Of a stretch of DNA of 64,000 nucleotides, positions 1 to 7,602 are shown piece by piece; position 1 is the stretch's first letter, and every line of letters starts with the position of its first letter. The stretch covers positions 1-64,000 of the forward strand of contig NZ_RAPE01000002.1 of the NCBI RefSeq assembly GCF_003651245.1, given 5' to 3'. The position numbers and the translations under genes are program-made. This DNA is from Roseovarius spongiae. GTDB taxonomy: Bacteria > Pseudomonadota > Alphaproteobacteria > Rhodobacterales > Rhodobacteraceae. The notes under the pieces are model-generated. The model saw only the letters and a program-made list of their open reading frames with translations, searched no databases and was not told the origin of the DNA.

Positions 1-240
1 ATCCTCGATGAACTGGGTTATCTGCCCTTCGCCCAGACCGGCGGACAGCTCCTGTTCCACCTGATCAGCAAACTCTACGAACGCACATCCATCATCGTCA
101 CAACCAACCTGGCCTTCGGCGAATGGCCCAGCGTCTTCGGCGATGCCAAAATGACAACCGCGTTGCTCGACCGGCTTACGCACCACTGCGAGATCGTCGA
201 AACCGGAAACGAAAGCTGGCGCTTCAAGAACCGCGCATAG
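1..240 (+). pseudogene. istB: IS21-family IstB ATPase, 3' end only (cut by the window edge)
   Basis: An open frame enters from the left edge and stops at TAG 238-240. The last 79 residues read like the C-terminal part of IstB, the AAA+ helper ATPase of IS21-family transposition. It starts with a Walker B-like ILDELGYLP, then IIVTTNL, a sensor-1-like stretch, and [10 protein letters not shown] near the end. Only this tail is visible, so it is not known whether the rest is intact. The IS21-type end repeats follow at 318-369, which supports the call. The feature is marked partial because of the window edge, not because decay is visible in it. Confidence 0.85.
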
Positions 241-317
241 CGCCAACCCAAAACACCGCAGGCCCGCCGCCGCTGCGCTATGTGAGGGCTACGCAGCGCC
301 GAGCCTGCTCAGCACAA

Positions 318-369
318 GGGGGTCAATATTGGACGCCGATAGGGGGTCAAACTTCAATGCCGATTGACA
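318..369. repeat. IS21-type right terminal repeats
   Basis: The 9-mer GGGGGTCAA occurs at 318-326 and again at 342-350, 24 bp apart. It is followed by a related element ending in TTGACA at 364-369. Several short repeats at each end and a CA-terminated tip are typical of IS21-family elements. The inferred element end is at about 369. The target duplication cannot be checked because the left end lies outside the window. Confidence 0.65.
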
Positions 370-480
370 GCGCTCGATCTCCTTGTTGAGACGTTCAAGC
401 GGGTTCGTGATGGCGTCGAGCATGACCCGAGCGGTCCATTCTCCCGGTTCCGCCAACGCGGGGTCCGTGGCAATCTGCGC
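370..480 (-). pseudogene. IS256/Mutator-type transposase remnant
   Basis: Read on the minus strand, the bases beside the IS21 end translate to ITNPLERLNKEIER. This closely matches the conserved TNPLERLNKE(I/V)KR region of IS256-family transposases. Upstream of it the reading is not recognisable and meets a TGA. The frame is cut off at the IS21 tip (about 369/370), suggesting that the IS21 element landed in an older transposase copy. The match is short, so the call rests on one motif. Confidence 0.5.
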
Positions 481-504
481 GCGTAATCAAGGGGAGCCGC
501 GAGC

Positions 505-999
505 ATGGAGACATTCCATTACCTGATTGGGCAGGATACGCCACATATTGCCTGGTGGCAGATGAGCCTCCGTGCCGTGGTCATCTTTCTTTACGCGATC
601 CTGCTTTACCGGATTGCGCCGCGACGGTCATTTTCGAACCTTTCCGCCCAGGACATTGTCCTTACCGTCATCCTGGGATCGAGCCTGAGCCGCTCGCTCA
701 CCGGCAATGCCCCATTGCTACCCACCCTCGCCGCAACCGGCTTGCTGGTTGTCCTCTATGTTGCGGTGACTGCCTTGGCGCCGCAATCCAAGGTGGTCTC
801 CTACCTCGTCAAAGGCCGGCCCATAACCCTTGTTTCCAAAGGAGTGGTGGACCGGCAGGCCCTCCGGAGGGCTCATTTCGGCGAAAACGATATCACGGAG
901 TTGCTGCGCCTGCACGGCTTGCAGGATCTCTCGGAGGTCGAAGAGGCGCATCTTGAACGAAACGGAAAGGTCAGCGTGATACCGAAGAACAGCGGCTGA
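505..999 (+). CDS. DUF421 (YetF-like) membrane protein
   Basis: This 164-residue protein has two to three hydrophobic segments in the first 95 residues (from WWQMSLRAVVIFLYAILLY onward), then a soluble tail with VKGRPITLVSKGVV and a DITELLRLHGL stretch. That layout is typical of DUF421/YetF proteins. Their molecular role is poorly known; some have been linked to stress or spore-envelope traits. A GGGGAG Shine-Dalgarno sits just before the ATG. It is separated from the leftward sulfur cluster by a short convergent gap (1000-1086), and nothing links the two functionally. Confidence 0.75.
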   Translation: METFHYLIGQDTPHIAWWQMSLRAVVIFLYAILLYRIAPRRSFSNLSAQDIVLTVILGSSLSRSLTGNAPLLPTLAATGLLVVLYVAVTALAPQSKVVSYLVKGRPITLVSKGVVDRQALRRAHFGENDITELLRLHGLQDLSEVEEAHLERNGKVSVIPKNSG

Positions 1000-1086
1000 C
1001 ACGCCACCCATTTTTGCAGGGACCGGCCTCGGGAAACGACCGGGTAGCGCCGATGGCGAAGCGTAGTCATCCCCGGCCCAGTCGAA

Positions 1087-1545
1087 TTATTTGCCGTTTT
1101 GGCTGTTCACGTAGTTCTTCACGAAGTCCTCGAGCTCCTTCGTGTCGCACTCAAATCCCATCTCTTCGGCTTTATTGACGACCTCGTCGCCAGTCATGCC
1201 CTGTTCGCAGCCGATATGCATCATCACGAAGGCGCCCGAGCGCTTGCCCGAGGCGCAATGCACCAGCACCGGGGCCGGCAGGTCGGTGGCCTTTCGGCGG
1301 AAATCATCGACAAGGTCTTCGGAGAGTTTCTCGCCGTCGACCGGGTGATGCAGGAAGGTCAGGCCGGCCTCCCTTGCCGTTTCTCCTTCCTCCTGCGGCT
1401 GCATCTTCAGCTTCTCGCCCTCGTCATCGGTCTGCATGTTGATGAGCGATTGAAACCCCTCCTGCGCGGCCTGCCGGATCTGATCGGTCTCGGGCGCGAA
1501 CTTGGCGATCGTGAAGCGATCGTTGATCTGAACTGTATCTTGCAT
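1087..1545 (-). CDS. DUF442 / TIGR01244-type rhodanese-like sulfurtransferase (stand-alone)
   Basis: This 152-residue protein carries HCASGKR at residues 96-102. That is a Cys-x4-Arg loop as in DUF442 and rhodanese-like proteins, with Cys97 as the likely persulfide carrier. In many bacteria this domain is fused in front of a persulfide dioxygenase (Blh type). Here the two are separate genes of the same leftward block, with the MBL protein at 3572-4489. The middle region (residues 38-60) is charged and looks like an added linker. It probably shuttles sulfane sulfur to the dioxygenase. Spacing of 234 bp from the SulP gene leaves room for its own promoter. A tyrosine-phosphatase-like role is an alternative, but the x4 loop favours sulfur transfer. 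Confidence 0.7.
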   Translation of the reverse strand: MQDTVQINDRFTIAKFAPETDQIRQAAQEGFQSLINMQTDDEGEKLKMQPQEEGETAREAGLTFLHHPVDGEKLSEDLVDDFRRKATDLPAPVLVHCASGKRSGAFVMMHIGCEQGMTGDEVVNKAEEMGFECDTKELEDFVKNYVNSQNGK

Positions 1546-1779
1546 GGCGTCCTCCTGGTTTCGGATTTTCGAGCTCGTAACCGGCGGCGCTCCCGGCGTT
1601 CCAGCTACCCGACAGGTCGCGCACCTTCACGGATGAGCGAAGCGCGATGGCATGACGGTTCCTCCTTGTGAAGCAACTTGTGTGTTTCGCAGTCCGTTCC
1701 GGATTGTTTCCGCAGGACGGCGCGATTCCGCCGATCGCGCTGCGCCTTTTGCAGCCGGGTCAGCACAAATAGACAGGTG

Positions 1780-3513
1780 TCAGCTCGCAGGGGTTCGCGC
1801 GGCTTCCCGGTCCCTCAGACGAAGCTCGGCCTCATGCTGGCTCAGGAAGATCTCGCCCGTCAGCTCGTCCAGGAAATGGCTCCGCTTAAGGCGGTCCATG
1901 ACCGGCCCCTTCACTTCGCTCAGATGGAGCCGAATGCCGGCGTCGCGGAGGCGCGCGTTGATCGCCTCGAGCGACTCCAGCGCCGACAAGTCCACCTCGT
2001 TGACCGCGGGGAACATCAGGACCACGTCGGTCAGCTCCGGCTTGTCGGCGGCGAAGGCGGCCAACTGGTCCTCAAGATAGCGCGCATTGGGAAAGTAGAG
2101 GCTTTCATCCACGCGCAGCGACAGGATGTGCGGTTGCGTCTCCACCTCGTGCCGCAGCACGTTGCGGAAGTGTTCGGTGCCGGGCACCCGGCCGACCACG
2201 GCCATGTGCGGGCGCGAGGTCTTGTAGAGGTGCACAAGGATCGAAGTGACCACCCCCGCCATGACCCCCAACTCGACCCCGGCAAACAGCGTCAGCAGGA
2301 TGGTCGCCAAGACGGCGGCGAAATCGGCGCGGCTGAAGGTCCATGCGCGCTTAAGGATCGACAGATCGACCAGGCTGAGCACCGCGACGATGATCGTCGC
2401 GGCGAGCGTCGCCTTGGGCAGGTAATGGATCAGCGGCGTCAGGAACAGCGCCGCCAGCGCAAGGCCGAGCGCCGTGAAGGCGCCGGCGGCGGGGGTTTCG
2501 GCGCCGGCGTCAAAGTTGACCACCGATCGCGAGAAGCCACCTGTCACCGGGAAGCCGCCGGTAAAGGCCGCGCCCATGTTTGCGGCGCCGAGGCCGATCA
2601 GTTCCTGGTCGGGATCGATGCGCTGGCGCTTCTTCGCGGCCAGGGTCTGGGCGACGGAAATGGACTCCACGAAGCCGATGATCGAGATCAGCAGCGCGGG
2701 CGCCGCAAGCTGCCGGATCAGTTCCGGCGAAACGGATGGCATGGTGAGCGGCGGCAGGCTTTGCGGCACCTCGCCGACGATGGCCACGCCCCGCGCCGCA
2801 AGATCGAAGGCCCAGACCGCAAGGGTCGTCGCCACGATGGCCAGAACCGGGCCGGTCTTGGCGCCGATACCGGCCGCCCGCGGGCCGAGACCGGCCCGGC
2901 GAAGGAGCGGCTTCAGCCCGCCGCGAACCCAATAGAGGAACGCGGTGGCCAAGCCGCCGAGCGCGAGGGTGATGAGATTAACCTCGCCCAGATGCGCCCA
3001 GAGGCTGCGCGCGATCTCGATCAGCGTGTGGCCCTCGGCCTCGACCCCGAGGATGTGGCGCAACTGGCTGGCGGCGATCAGGATGCCGCTGGCGGTGATG
3101 AAGCCGGCGATGACGGGGTGCGACAGGAAATTCGCGAGGAAGCCCAGCCGCAGAAACCCCAGCGCGAGGAGCATCGCACCGGAGAGCGCCGCCAGCGTAA
3201 GGGCGGCGGCGGCGTATCCCGCGGCGCCGCTCTCGGCGACGTTGCCAACCGCCGCCGCCGTCATCAGCGAGACCACGGCCACCGGTCCCACCGCCAGCGT
3301 CCGCGAGGTGCCGAAGATCGCATAAAGCAGGATCGGCGCGATGGAGGCGTAGATGCCCGCCTCGGGCGGCATGCCGGCCAGCAGCGCGTAGGCGAGCGAC
3401 TGCGGAATCAGCATGATCGTCACGATCACCGCCGCCACCGCGTCGCCCGTGAATGCGGTCCGGTCATAGTGGCGCCCCCAGTCAAGGATCGGGAAATAGC
3501 GCGACAGTGACAT
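1780..3513 (-). CDS. SulP-family anion permease with STAS domain
   Basis: This 577-residue protein has about eleven hydrophobic segments across residues 20-425. They include the N-terminal SulP signature region (LIPQSLAYALLAGMPPEAG, about residues 37-55). A C-terminal STAS domain (about 440-560) contains the strand-loop DVVLMFPAVNEVDLSALES. Length and layout fit a SulP sulfate or related anion transporter. It lies 58 bp after the MBL gene on the same strand. In that setting it may export sulfite or sulfate made by persulfide oxidation, or import sulfate; bicarbonate or other anions cannot be excluded from sequence alone. Confidence 0.85.
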   Translation of the reverse strand: MSLSRYFPILDWGRHYDRTAFTGDAVAAVIVTIMLIPQSLAYALLAGMPPEAGIYASIAPILLYAIFGTSRTLAVGPVAVVSLMTAAAVGNVAESGAAGYAAAALTLAALSGAMLLALGFLRLGFLANFLSHPVIAGFITASGILIAASQLRHILGVEAEGHTLIEIARSLWAHLGEVNLITLALGGLATAFLYWVRGGLKPLLRRAGLGPRAAGIGAKTGPVLAIVATTLAVWAFDLAARGVAIVGEVPQSLPPLTMPSVSPELIRQLAAPALLISIIGFVESISVAQTLAAKKRQRIDPDQELIGLGAANMGAAFTGGFPVTGGFSRSVVNFDAGAETPAAGAFTALGLALAALFLTPLIHYLPKATLAATIIVAVLSLVDLSILKRAWTFSRADFAAVLATILLTLFAGVELGVMAGVVTSILVHLYKTSRPHMAVVGRVPGTEHFRNVLRHEVETQPHILSLRVDESLYFPNARYLEDQLAAFAADKPELTDVVLMFPAVNEVDLSALESLEAINARLRDAGIRLHLSEVKGPVMDRLKRSHFLDELTGEIFLSQHEAELRLRDREAARTPAS

Positions 3514-3571
3514 GGCATCAGGTCCGAAATCGTGTGTGAAGCGGCCGGCGGTCCTGCGACCGCATGGTGGC

Positions 3572-4489
3572 TCAGTCGAAGCGGTTCACCGGCAGCTTCA
3601 GGTAGCGATGCCCGTCATCCTCCGCCTGCGGCAGCCGCCCGCCCCGCAGGTTCACCTGTAGCGCGGCGAGGATGCGGTTGGGCAGCGGCAGCGTTGCGTC
3701 GCGCTCCTGGCGCAGCTTGATATATTCGTCGCGGTCCGTGCCGTCCTTGACGTGCTTGTTGTGCGCCTTGTGCTCGGCCACCGTCGCCTCCCACATCGGC
3801 TCGTCCCGGTCGGGCCCGCCATAGTCGTGGCCGACAAAGAGCCGAGTGTCGCCCGGCAAGGCCAGGATGTCCTGGATCGAGTCCCACAATTCGGACGTCT
3901 TGCCGCCGGGAAAGTCGGACCGCGAGGTGCCGACATCGGGCTGCATCAGCGTGTCATGCACGAAGGCCGCGTCGCCGCACAGATAGGTGATCGAGCCAAG
4001 CGTGTGGCCCGGCGAGAGCATGATCTTCATATCCAGCTCGCCGAACTTGAAGGTCTCGCCTTCCGCGAACAGCCGGTCAAAATCACGATCGGGGTCGAAG
4101 GCGTCCGGCAGGTTGTAAAGGTCGGCCCAGATCCCGGCGATCTCCGGGACCAGCGCGCCGATGGCGTTGGGCGCGCCTATGCGCTCCTTGAGCTGCGCCG
4201 AAGCCATCACATGGTCCGCATGCGGATGGGTGTCGAGAACCCAGACCACCTCCAGCCCGTTCTCGCGCACGAGATCCAACACCTGGTCCATGCTCTCGGT
4301 CGAGAAGCGGTAGTTCCGGTGGTCGAAGTTCCAGACCACGTCGATCAGCGCCGCCTTCTTCGTCGCCGGGTCCGCGCAGATATATTGGATAGAGCCGGTG
4401 TCGGGCTCGTAGATGCCCCAGACGTCGGGGCTGCCGGTCCCGGTCGCGGGCGAATGGCGGACGACGCGGGACTTTAACGGATCGCTCAT
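3572..4489 (-). CDS. MBL-fold persulfide dioxygenase-like protein (ETHE1/Blh type)
   Basis: This 305-residue metallo-hydrolase has the metal motif THPHADH (His88, His90, Asp92, His93), then SPGHT (His162), Asp179 in FVHDT and VGHDYGG (His221). The IQYICADPATKKAALID start and the GHTLGSITYL block resemble ETHE1/Blh sulfur dioxygenases, which oxidise glutathione persulfide to sulfite with iron. The start is placed at 4489, where ATG overlaps the stop of the upstream gene (ATGA), rather than at an upstream codon inside it. A glyoxalase II-like activity is the main alternative; the neighbours and the SqrR-type regulator favour persulfide chemistry. Confidence 0.8.
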   Translation of the reverse strand: MSDPLKSRVVRHSPATGTGSPDVWGIYEPDTGSIQYICADPATKKAALIDVVWNFDHRNYRFSTESMDQVLDLVRENGLEVVWVLDTHPHADHVMASAQLKERIGAPNAIGALVPEIAGIWADLYNLPDAFDPDRDFDRLFAEGETFKFGELDMKIMLSPGHTLGSITYLCGDAAFVHDTLMQPDVGTSRSDFPGGKTSELWDSIQDILALPGDTRLFVGHDYGGPDRDEPMWEATVAEHKAHNKHVKDGTDRDEYIKLRQERDATLPLPNRILAALQVNLRGGRLPQAEDDGHRYLKLPVNRFD

Positions 4490-4926
4490 TGTGTGGCTCC
4501 TTTCGGCGCAAAGGGGTTGGCGGGGACGCGGCGGGCGGCCCACATGCCGATCAGCATGAAGGGCACGAAGACAAGGACGCCGGTCGCGGCGATCGGCAGC
4601 GCGGTCAGCGCCGGGCCCGGGCAGAAGCCGCCCAAGCCCCAGCCGATTCCGAAGATCGTGGCCCCGGCGATGAGCTTGGGCTCAAGGTCGCTCTTCTTGG
4701 GGATGCGGAACTCGCTGTCGAAAAACGGCCGGTCGCGCATCCGGGTGAGCCATGCGAAACCGGGCGCCGTCACCAGGATCGCGCCTCCCATGACGAAGGC
4801 GAGGCTCGGGTCCCAACTGCCGAAGAGGTCGAGGAAGTTCAGCACCTTGGCCGGGTTGGCCATGCCGGAGACGATCAGGCCGAGGCCGAAGATCAGGCCG
4901 GAGACGAGGGCGAAAAGCTGTTTCAT
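4486..4926 (-). CDS. DUF6691 / YeeE-YedE half-transporter (second half)
   Basis: This 146-residue integral membrane protein has four hydrophobic helices and the motif GGFCPGPALT near residue 105. It is one of the two half-size partners that together resemble a full YeeE/YedE (thiosulfate- or sulfane-sulfur-conducting) permease. The conserved Cys in the motif is thought to handle the sulfur substrate. It starts 10 bp after the other half (4937-5365) and its stop overlaps the next start, so it is translationally coupled to the dioxygenase gene. Substrate and direction are inferred. Confidence 0.8.
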   Translation of the reverse strand: MKQLFALVSGLIFGLGLIVSGMANPAKVLNFLDLFGSWDPSLAFVMGGAILVTAPGFAWLTRMRDRPFFDSEFRIPKKSDLEPKLIAGATIFGIGWGLGGFCPGPALTALPIAATGVLVFVPFMLIGMWAARRVPANPFAPKGATQ

Positions 4927-4936
4927 GGCGCAAGCC

Positions 4937-5365
4937 TCAGATCAGGTGACGGGTGACGAGGACGGTCGCCAAGGCCGCGGCCATGAACACGAGCGTCGCC
5001 ACGATGGAGCGGGCCGAGCCGCGGGAGATGCCGCAGACCCCGTGGCCCGAGGTGCAGCCGCTTCCGAACACCGCGCCGAAGCCCACGAGAAGGCCGGCGA
5101 CCGCCATCAGCACGGGGTTCGAAGGCACCCATTGCTGCGGCCAGTCGCCCGCGATCAGCAGCCACAGCGGCGCCGCCAGAAGCAGGCCCAGGACGAACAG
5201 GGCCGAAACGCCCCGCGCGTCGCCATCGCTGTTGCGTGCGAAGATGCGCGAGGTGAGACCGCTGATCCCGGCGATCCGGCCGTTGGTGGCCATCAGCAGC
5301 ACCGCCGATGCGCCGATCATCATGCCGCCGCCAAGCGACAGCCAGGGGGTGAAAGTGGTTTCCAT
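4937..5365 (-). CDS. YeeE/YedE half-transporter (first half)
   Basis: This 142-residue membrane protein begins METTFTPWLSLGGG and contains the YeeE/YedE motif GSGCTSGHGVCG at about residues 101-112, with two cysteines. It is the first gene of the leftward block behind the SqrR-type regulator, and its partner half follows after 10 bp. Homologous pairs occur in operons with BigR and Blh, where they are believed to move thiosulfate or polysulfide-type sulfur. ATG at 5365 gives the normal family length; longer in-frame readings run into the regulator's promoter and gene. Confidence 0.8.
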   Translation of the reverse strand: METTFTPWLSLGGGMMIGASAVLLMATNGRIAGISGLTSRIFARNSDGDARGVSALFVLGLLLAAPLWLLIAGDWPQQWVPSNPVLMAVAGLLVGFGAVFGSGCTSGHGVCGISRGSARSIVATLVFMAAALATVLVTRHLI

Positions 5366-5442
5366 CTGTCGGCTCCGTGATGGCGCGCGGGAACGGGCGC
5401 GCTTGATGTCGTTTATCGTCGAATATATATCGCAATAGGAAT

Positions 5443-5458
5443 ATTCAAGGTGGTGAAT
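5443..5458. promoter_or_regulatory. SqrR/BigR-type operator (ATTC-N8-GAAT)
   Basis: ATTC at 5443-5446 and GAAT at 5455-5458 are separated by exactly eight bases, matching the half-site arrangement I recall for Rhodobacter SqrR. The site overlaps the Shine-Dalgarno of the regulator gene starting at 5462. It lies next to the AT-rich divergent promoter region 5410-5446, which also holds a GAATAT / ATATTC inverted pair (5421-5426 and 5441-5446). This predicts autorepression and control of the leftward transporter/dioxygenase operon. Confidence 0.55.
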
Positions 5459-5461
5459 GTA

Positions 5462-5761
5462 ATGGCCGGTGACGACTTGCTCGAGGGCGACATCAAGAGA
5501 GCCTCGGAGCTGATGAAGATGCTGGCCTCCGAAGGCCGCTTGCGGATCCTGTGCCGTCTGGTGGAGGGCGAGCGCTCTGTCGGGGAGCTCGCGCAGGCGT
5601 GCGGCGTCGCGCAGCCCACCATGTCCCAGCAACTCAAGCGGCTGAAGGACGCCGGCCTGATCGAGCGCCGGCGGGACGGTCAGACGATCTATTATCGCCT
5701 GTCGGGAACCGAGGCCGCGGCGGTGCTGGAAACCCTGCACAGGTTGTATTGCGCGCGTTAG
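5462..5761 (+). CDS. ArsR-family persulfide-sensing repressor (SqrR/BigR type)
   Basis: This 99-residue winged-helix repressor has the recognition helix around QPTMSQQLKRLKDAGLIERR (residues 51-70) and a YYRL wing. Cys31 (in RLRILCRL) and Cys97 (in LHRLYC) correspond by position to the cysteine pair that forms a tetrasulfide link in SqrR/BigR and releases DNA. A third cysteine, Cys47, is extra. ATG 5462 is preferred over GTG 5450 because AAGGTGG precedes it at 8 bp. It is divergent from the YeeE/YedE-MBL-SulP block, which it very likely represses until sulfide or persulfide rises. Metal sensing is less likely because no metal-binding motif is seen. Confidence 0.85.
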   Translation: MAGDDLLEGDIKRASELMKMLASEGRLRILCRLVEGERSVGELAQACGVAQPTMSQQLKRLKDAGLIERRRDGQTIYYRLSGTEAAAVLETLHRLYCAR

Positions 5762-5980
5762 AGCGTCGTGTCGCTCGCCAAGCCGAGGAATGCCATTGCC
5801 GGGCGGTGTTTGCCGGTGGGACGGCTCCGGTCGCTAGGGGTTTTCTATCCTGCGATGCGGCCCGTCATTCGGAGCCCTGTTTCGAGGCGCGGCATCGCTA
5901 CGGCCCCAAACGCAATCGTCGATGATGGCTAGCCCGCATTGCGTCAACCTCGGGACAGATCTCCCGCCTTCGCGCGCGCG

Positions 5981-7378
5981 TCAGCGAGCCTTGAAATGCG
6001 CAGGCGGCAATTTGATCTCCCAGGAAACGCCATCGGAATTCATCTCGTAGGATGCGTTCGTATCCAGCATCGTCGCTGCGTGGGACGTAAGCACCGTATG
6101 ACCGAAGCCTTTCCTCGAGAGCGTGGACTCCGAGACACTCCCGCTCTCCAGCCATCTGAATTGCAACAGCCCGGATCCTTCCTCGACTTCCCAGGAAATC
6201 GCAACCTGCCCTCGACGCTGCTTCAACACGCCGTACTTGGCGGAATTGGTCGCCAGTTCGTGGATGGCCATTCCGATGGTTTGAACAGACTCGGGCTGAA
6301 GGTCGATATGCGGCCCCGCGATCGTCACGCGCCGGTCGTTTTCTACCGACGTGAACGGCTCGAGATGCCCCGTCACCACGTCGCAGAGCGAAACGCTTGT
6401 CCATGCGTTGTGAACCAGCAGATCGGTCGATTTCGAGAGTGACGCCAGACGCGATCCGAAGGCTTGGTTGAAATCCTCCAGCGTTTCCGCCGCGCGCGCT
6501 GTCTGGCGCTGGATGGCCGATACGACGCTCAACATGTTCTTGGCGCGATGGATCACCTCGTGCGCGATGAGGTCACGGGCGCGCTCCGCCTTGCGCACAT
6601 CGGTAACGTCCCGATGGATGTTGGAGATCGCGATGACCTCTCCGTCGGAGTTCCGGATCGGCGCGCAACTGATCCACACGTCGCGCTCCGTTCCATCCTT
6701 GGCGATGCGCGTCGCCTCGAAATCCTGCAGTCGGCCTGCGATGATTTCATCACGGTAGTAGGTGACGCGTTTGGGCCATCCCTCAGGGTAGAGCGTTTCG
6801 AGGGATCGCCCGAGAATTTCTTCCGCTCCATACCCATAGAGCCGCGCCGCGGCCGGATTCCAGGTGATGATATTGCCGTCCAGGTCATAGCTTATGACCG
6901 CGTCGCTGGTCGTGGCGATCAGCGCGGCCATGGCATTGGAATTGATATAGGCCTGTTCGATCTCTTCGCGTTCGACATGACGCTTGGTGATGTTGCGATG
7001 CTGAACGATCAGATATGCCTTGCCGTCTTGCTGGTAGCGGTTCGCGGTCAGTTCGAACCAGCGTTTTTCGGTCGGGCTGTCACAGGGATATTCGCAGCGG
7101 AAGGTGTTGCCGGTCTGCAATGTGCCGGCCAGGGCATCCGGGAGGATCTGCGCCGCCGCGCTGGACGGGCCGTCAGCGCTTGCGCACACCGCCAGGTAGT
7201 TGCTGCCGATCGAGCAGGCGTCGGGGTCTCCGCCGTTTTCCACGCGGAACCGCTCCCATGCACCATTCGCGGCAATGATGTAGCCGGACGCGTCCAGCAC
7301 GGCGACTTCGTCGTCCAACGCGTTCAGCACGCCGGGAAAGTCGGCGAGCGCGCTATCTTGTTCGATCGTCCGCCGCAT
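5981..7378 (-). CDS. PAS-PAS HWE-family sensor histidine kinase
   Basis: This 465-residue soluble kinase has a first PAS domain at about residues 15-130, a second PAS/PAC at about 145-265 (ISYDLDGNIITWNPAAARLYG), an HWE dimerisation domain with phospho-acceptor box HEVIHRAKN at about 280, and a C-terminal ATPase with HELATNSAKYG, WLESG and GFGHTVL. HWE kinases often signal in the alphaproteobacterial general stress pathway or in light responses. No response regulator lies next to it, so the partner is unknown. ATG 7378 with GGGGA upstream is preferred over TTG 7405. No transmembrane segment is visible. Confidence 0.85.
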   Translation of the reverse strand: MRRTIEQDSALADFPGVLNALDDEVAVLDASGYIIAANGAWERFRVENGGDPDACSIGSNYLAVCASADGPSSAAAQILPDALAGTLQTGNTFRCEYPCDSPTEKRWFELTANRYQQDGKAYLIVQHRNITKRHVEREEIEQAYINSNAMAALIATTSDAVISYDLDGNIITWNPAAARLYGYGAEEILGRSLETLYPEGWPKRVTYYRDEIIAGRLQDFEATRIAKDGTERDVWISCAPIRNSDGEVIAISNIHRDVTDVRKAERARDLIAHEVIHRAKNMLSVVSAIQRQTARAAETLEDFNQAFGSRLASLSKSTDLLVHNAWTSVSLCDVVTGHLEPFTSVENDRRVTIAGPHIDLQPESVQTIGMAIHELATNSAKYGVLKQRRGQVAISWEVEEGSGLLQFRWLESGSVSESTLSRKGFGHTVLTSHAATMLDTNASYEMNSDGVSWEIKLPPAHFKAR

Positions 7379-7444
7379 TTCGCGATTCCCCGGGCTGCGA
7401 CCCAATCTCGGATGGTCGGAGCGGTTTCAAGTGCCGTCGCCATT

Positions 7445-7469
7445 ATTGCATAATGGGATAAGATGCAAT
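7445..7469. promoter_or_regulatory. Inverted repeat upstream of the HWE kinase
   Basis: ATTGCAT at 7445-7451 and ATGCAAT at 7463-7469 form a perfect 7-bp inverted pair with an 11-bp spacer, 67-91 bp upstream of the kinase ATG. The surrounding region is AT-rich. The minus strand reads TTGCAT, then 17 bp, then TAATGG, a weak sigma70-like pair overlapping the dyad. It may be a repressor or activator site; the protein that binds it is unknown. Confidence 0.35.
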
Positions 7470-7585
7470 TTTTTACCATTCAAAGGATTGAGCCGCCCCG
7501 GAGCAGCGACGCCGCCATACGCAGGGGCGAAAACACGCGCATGTGACCGCGGCGCGACCCTAAGCAGGTGACATTCTCGGCTTGA

Positions 7586-7600
7586 GAACATATAAAGAAC
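7586..7600 (+). promoter_or_regulatory. LexA SOS box (GAAC-N7-GAAC)
   Basis: GAAC at 7586-7589 and GAAC at 7597-7600 are separated by seven A/T bases. This is the direct-repeat LexA box of alphaproteobacteria (GTTC-N7-GTTC read on the other strand). It ends two bases before the ATG of the radical SAM gene at 7603, so LexA would block transcription start or elongation of the repair operon. Confidence 0.75.
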
Positions 7601-7602
7601 AG

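Noticed and set aside
1678..3510. A long plus-strand open frame antisense to the SulP gene
   Set aside because: Its product is rich in Arg/Gly/His/Asp with no recognisable fold, typical of the complementary frame of a GC-rich membrane-protein gene. The minus-strand SulP reading has clear motifs.
4937..5740. A longer reading of the first YeeE/YedE half starting inside the SqrR-type gene
   Set aside because: It would overlap the regulator and the operator, and its extra N-terminal residues are antisense to the repressor. ATG 5365 gives the normal family start.
7445..7469. The dyad upstream of the HWE kinase as an EcfG general-stress promoter
   Set aside because: I looked for a GGAAC...GTT-type pair expected for alphaproteobacterial general stress promoters and did not find one at this position, so only an unassigned dyad is reported.
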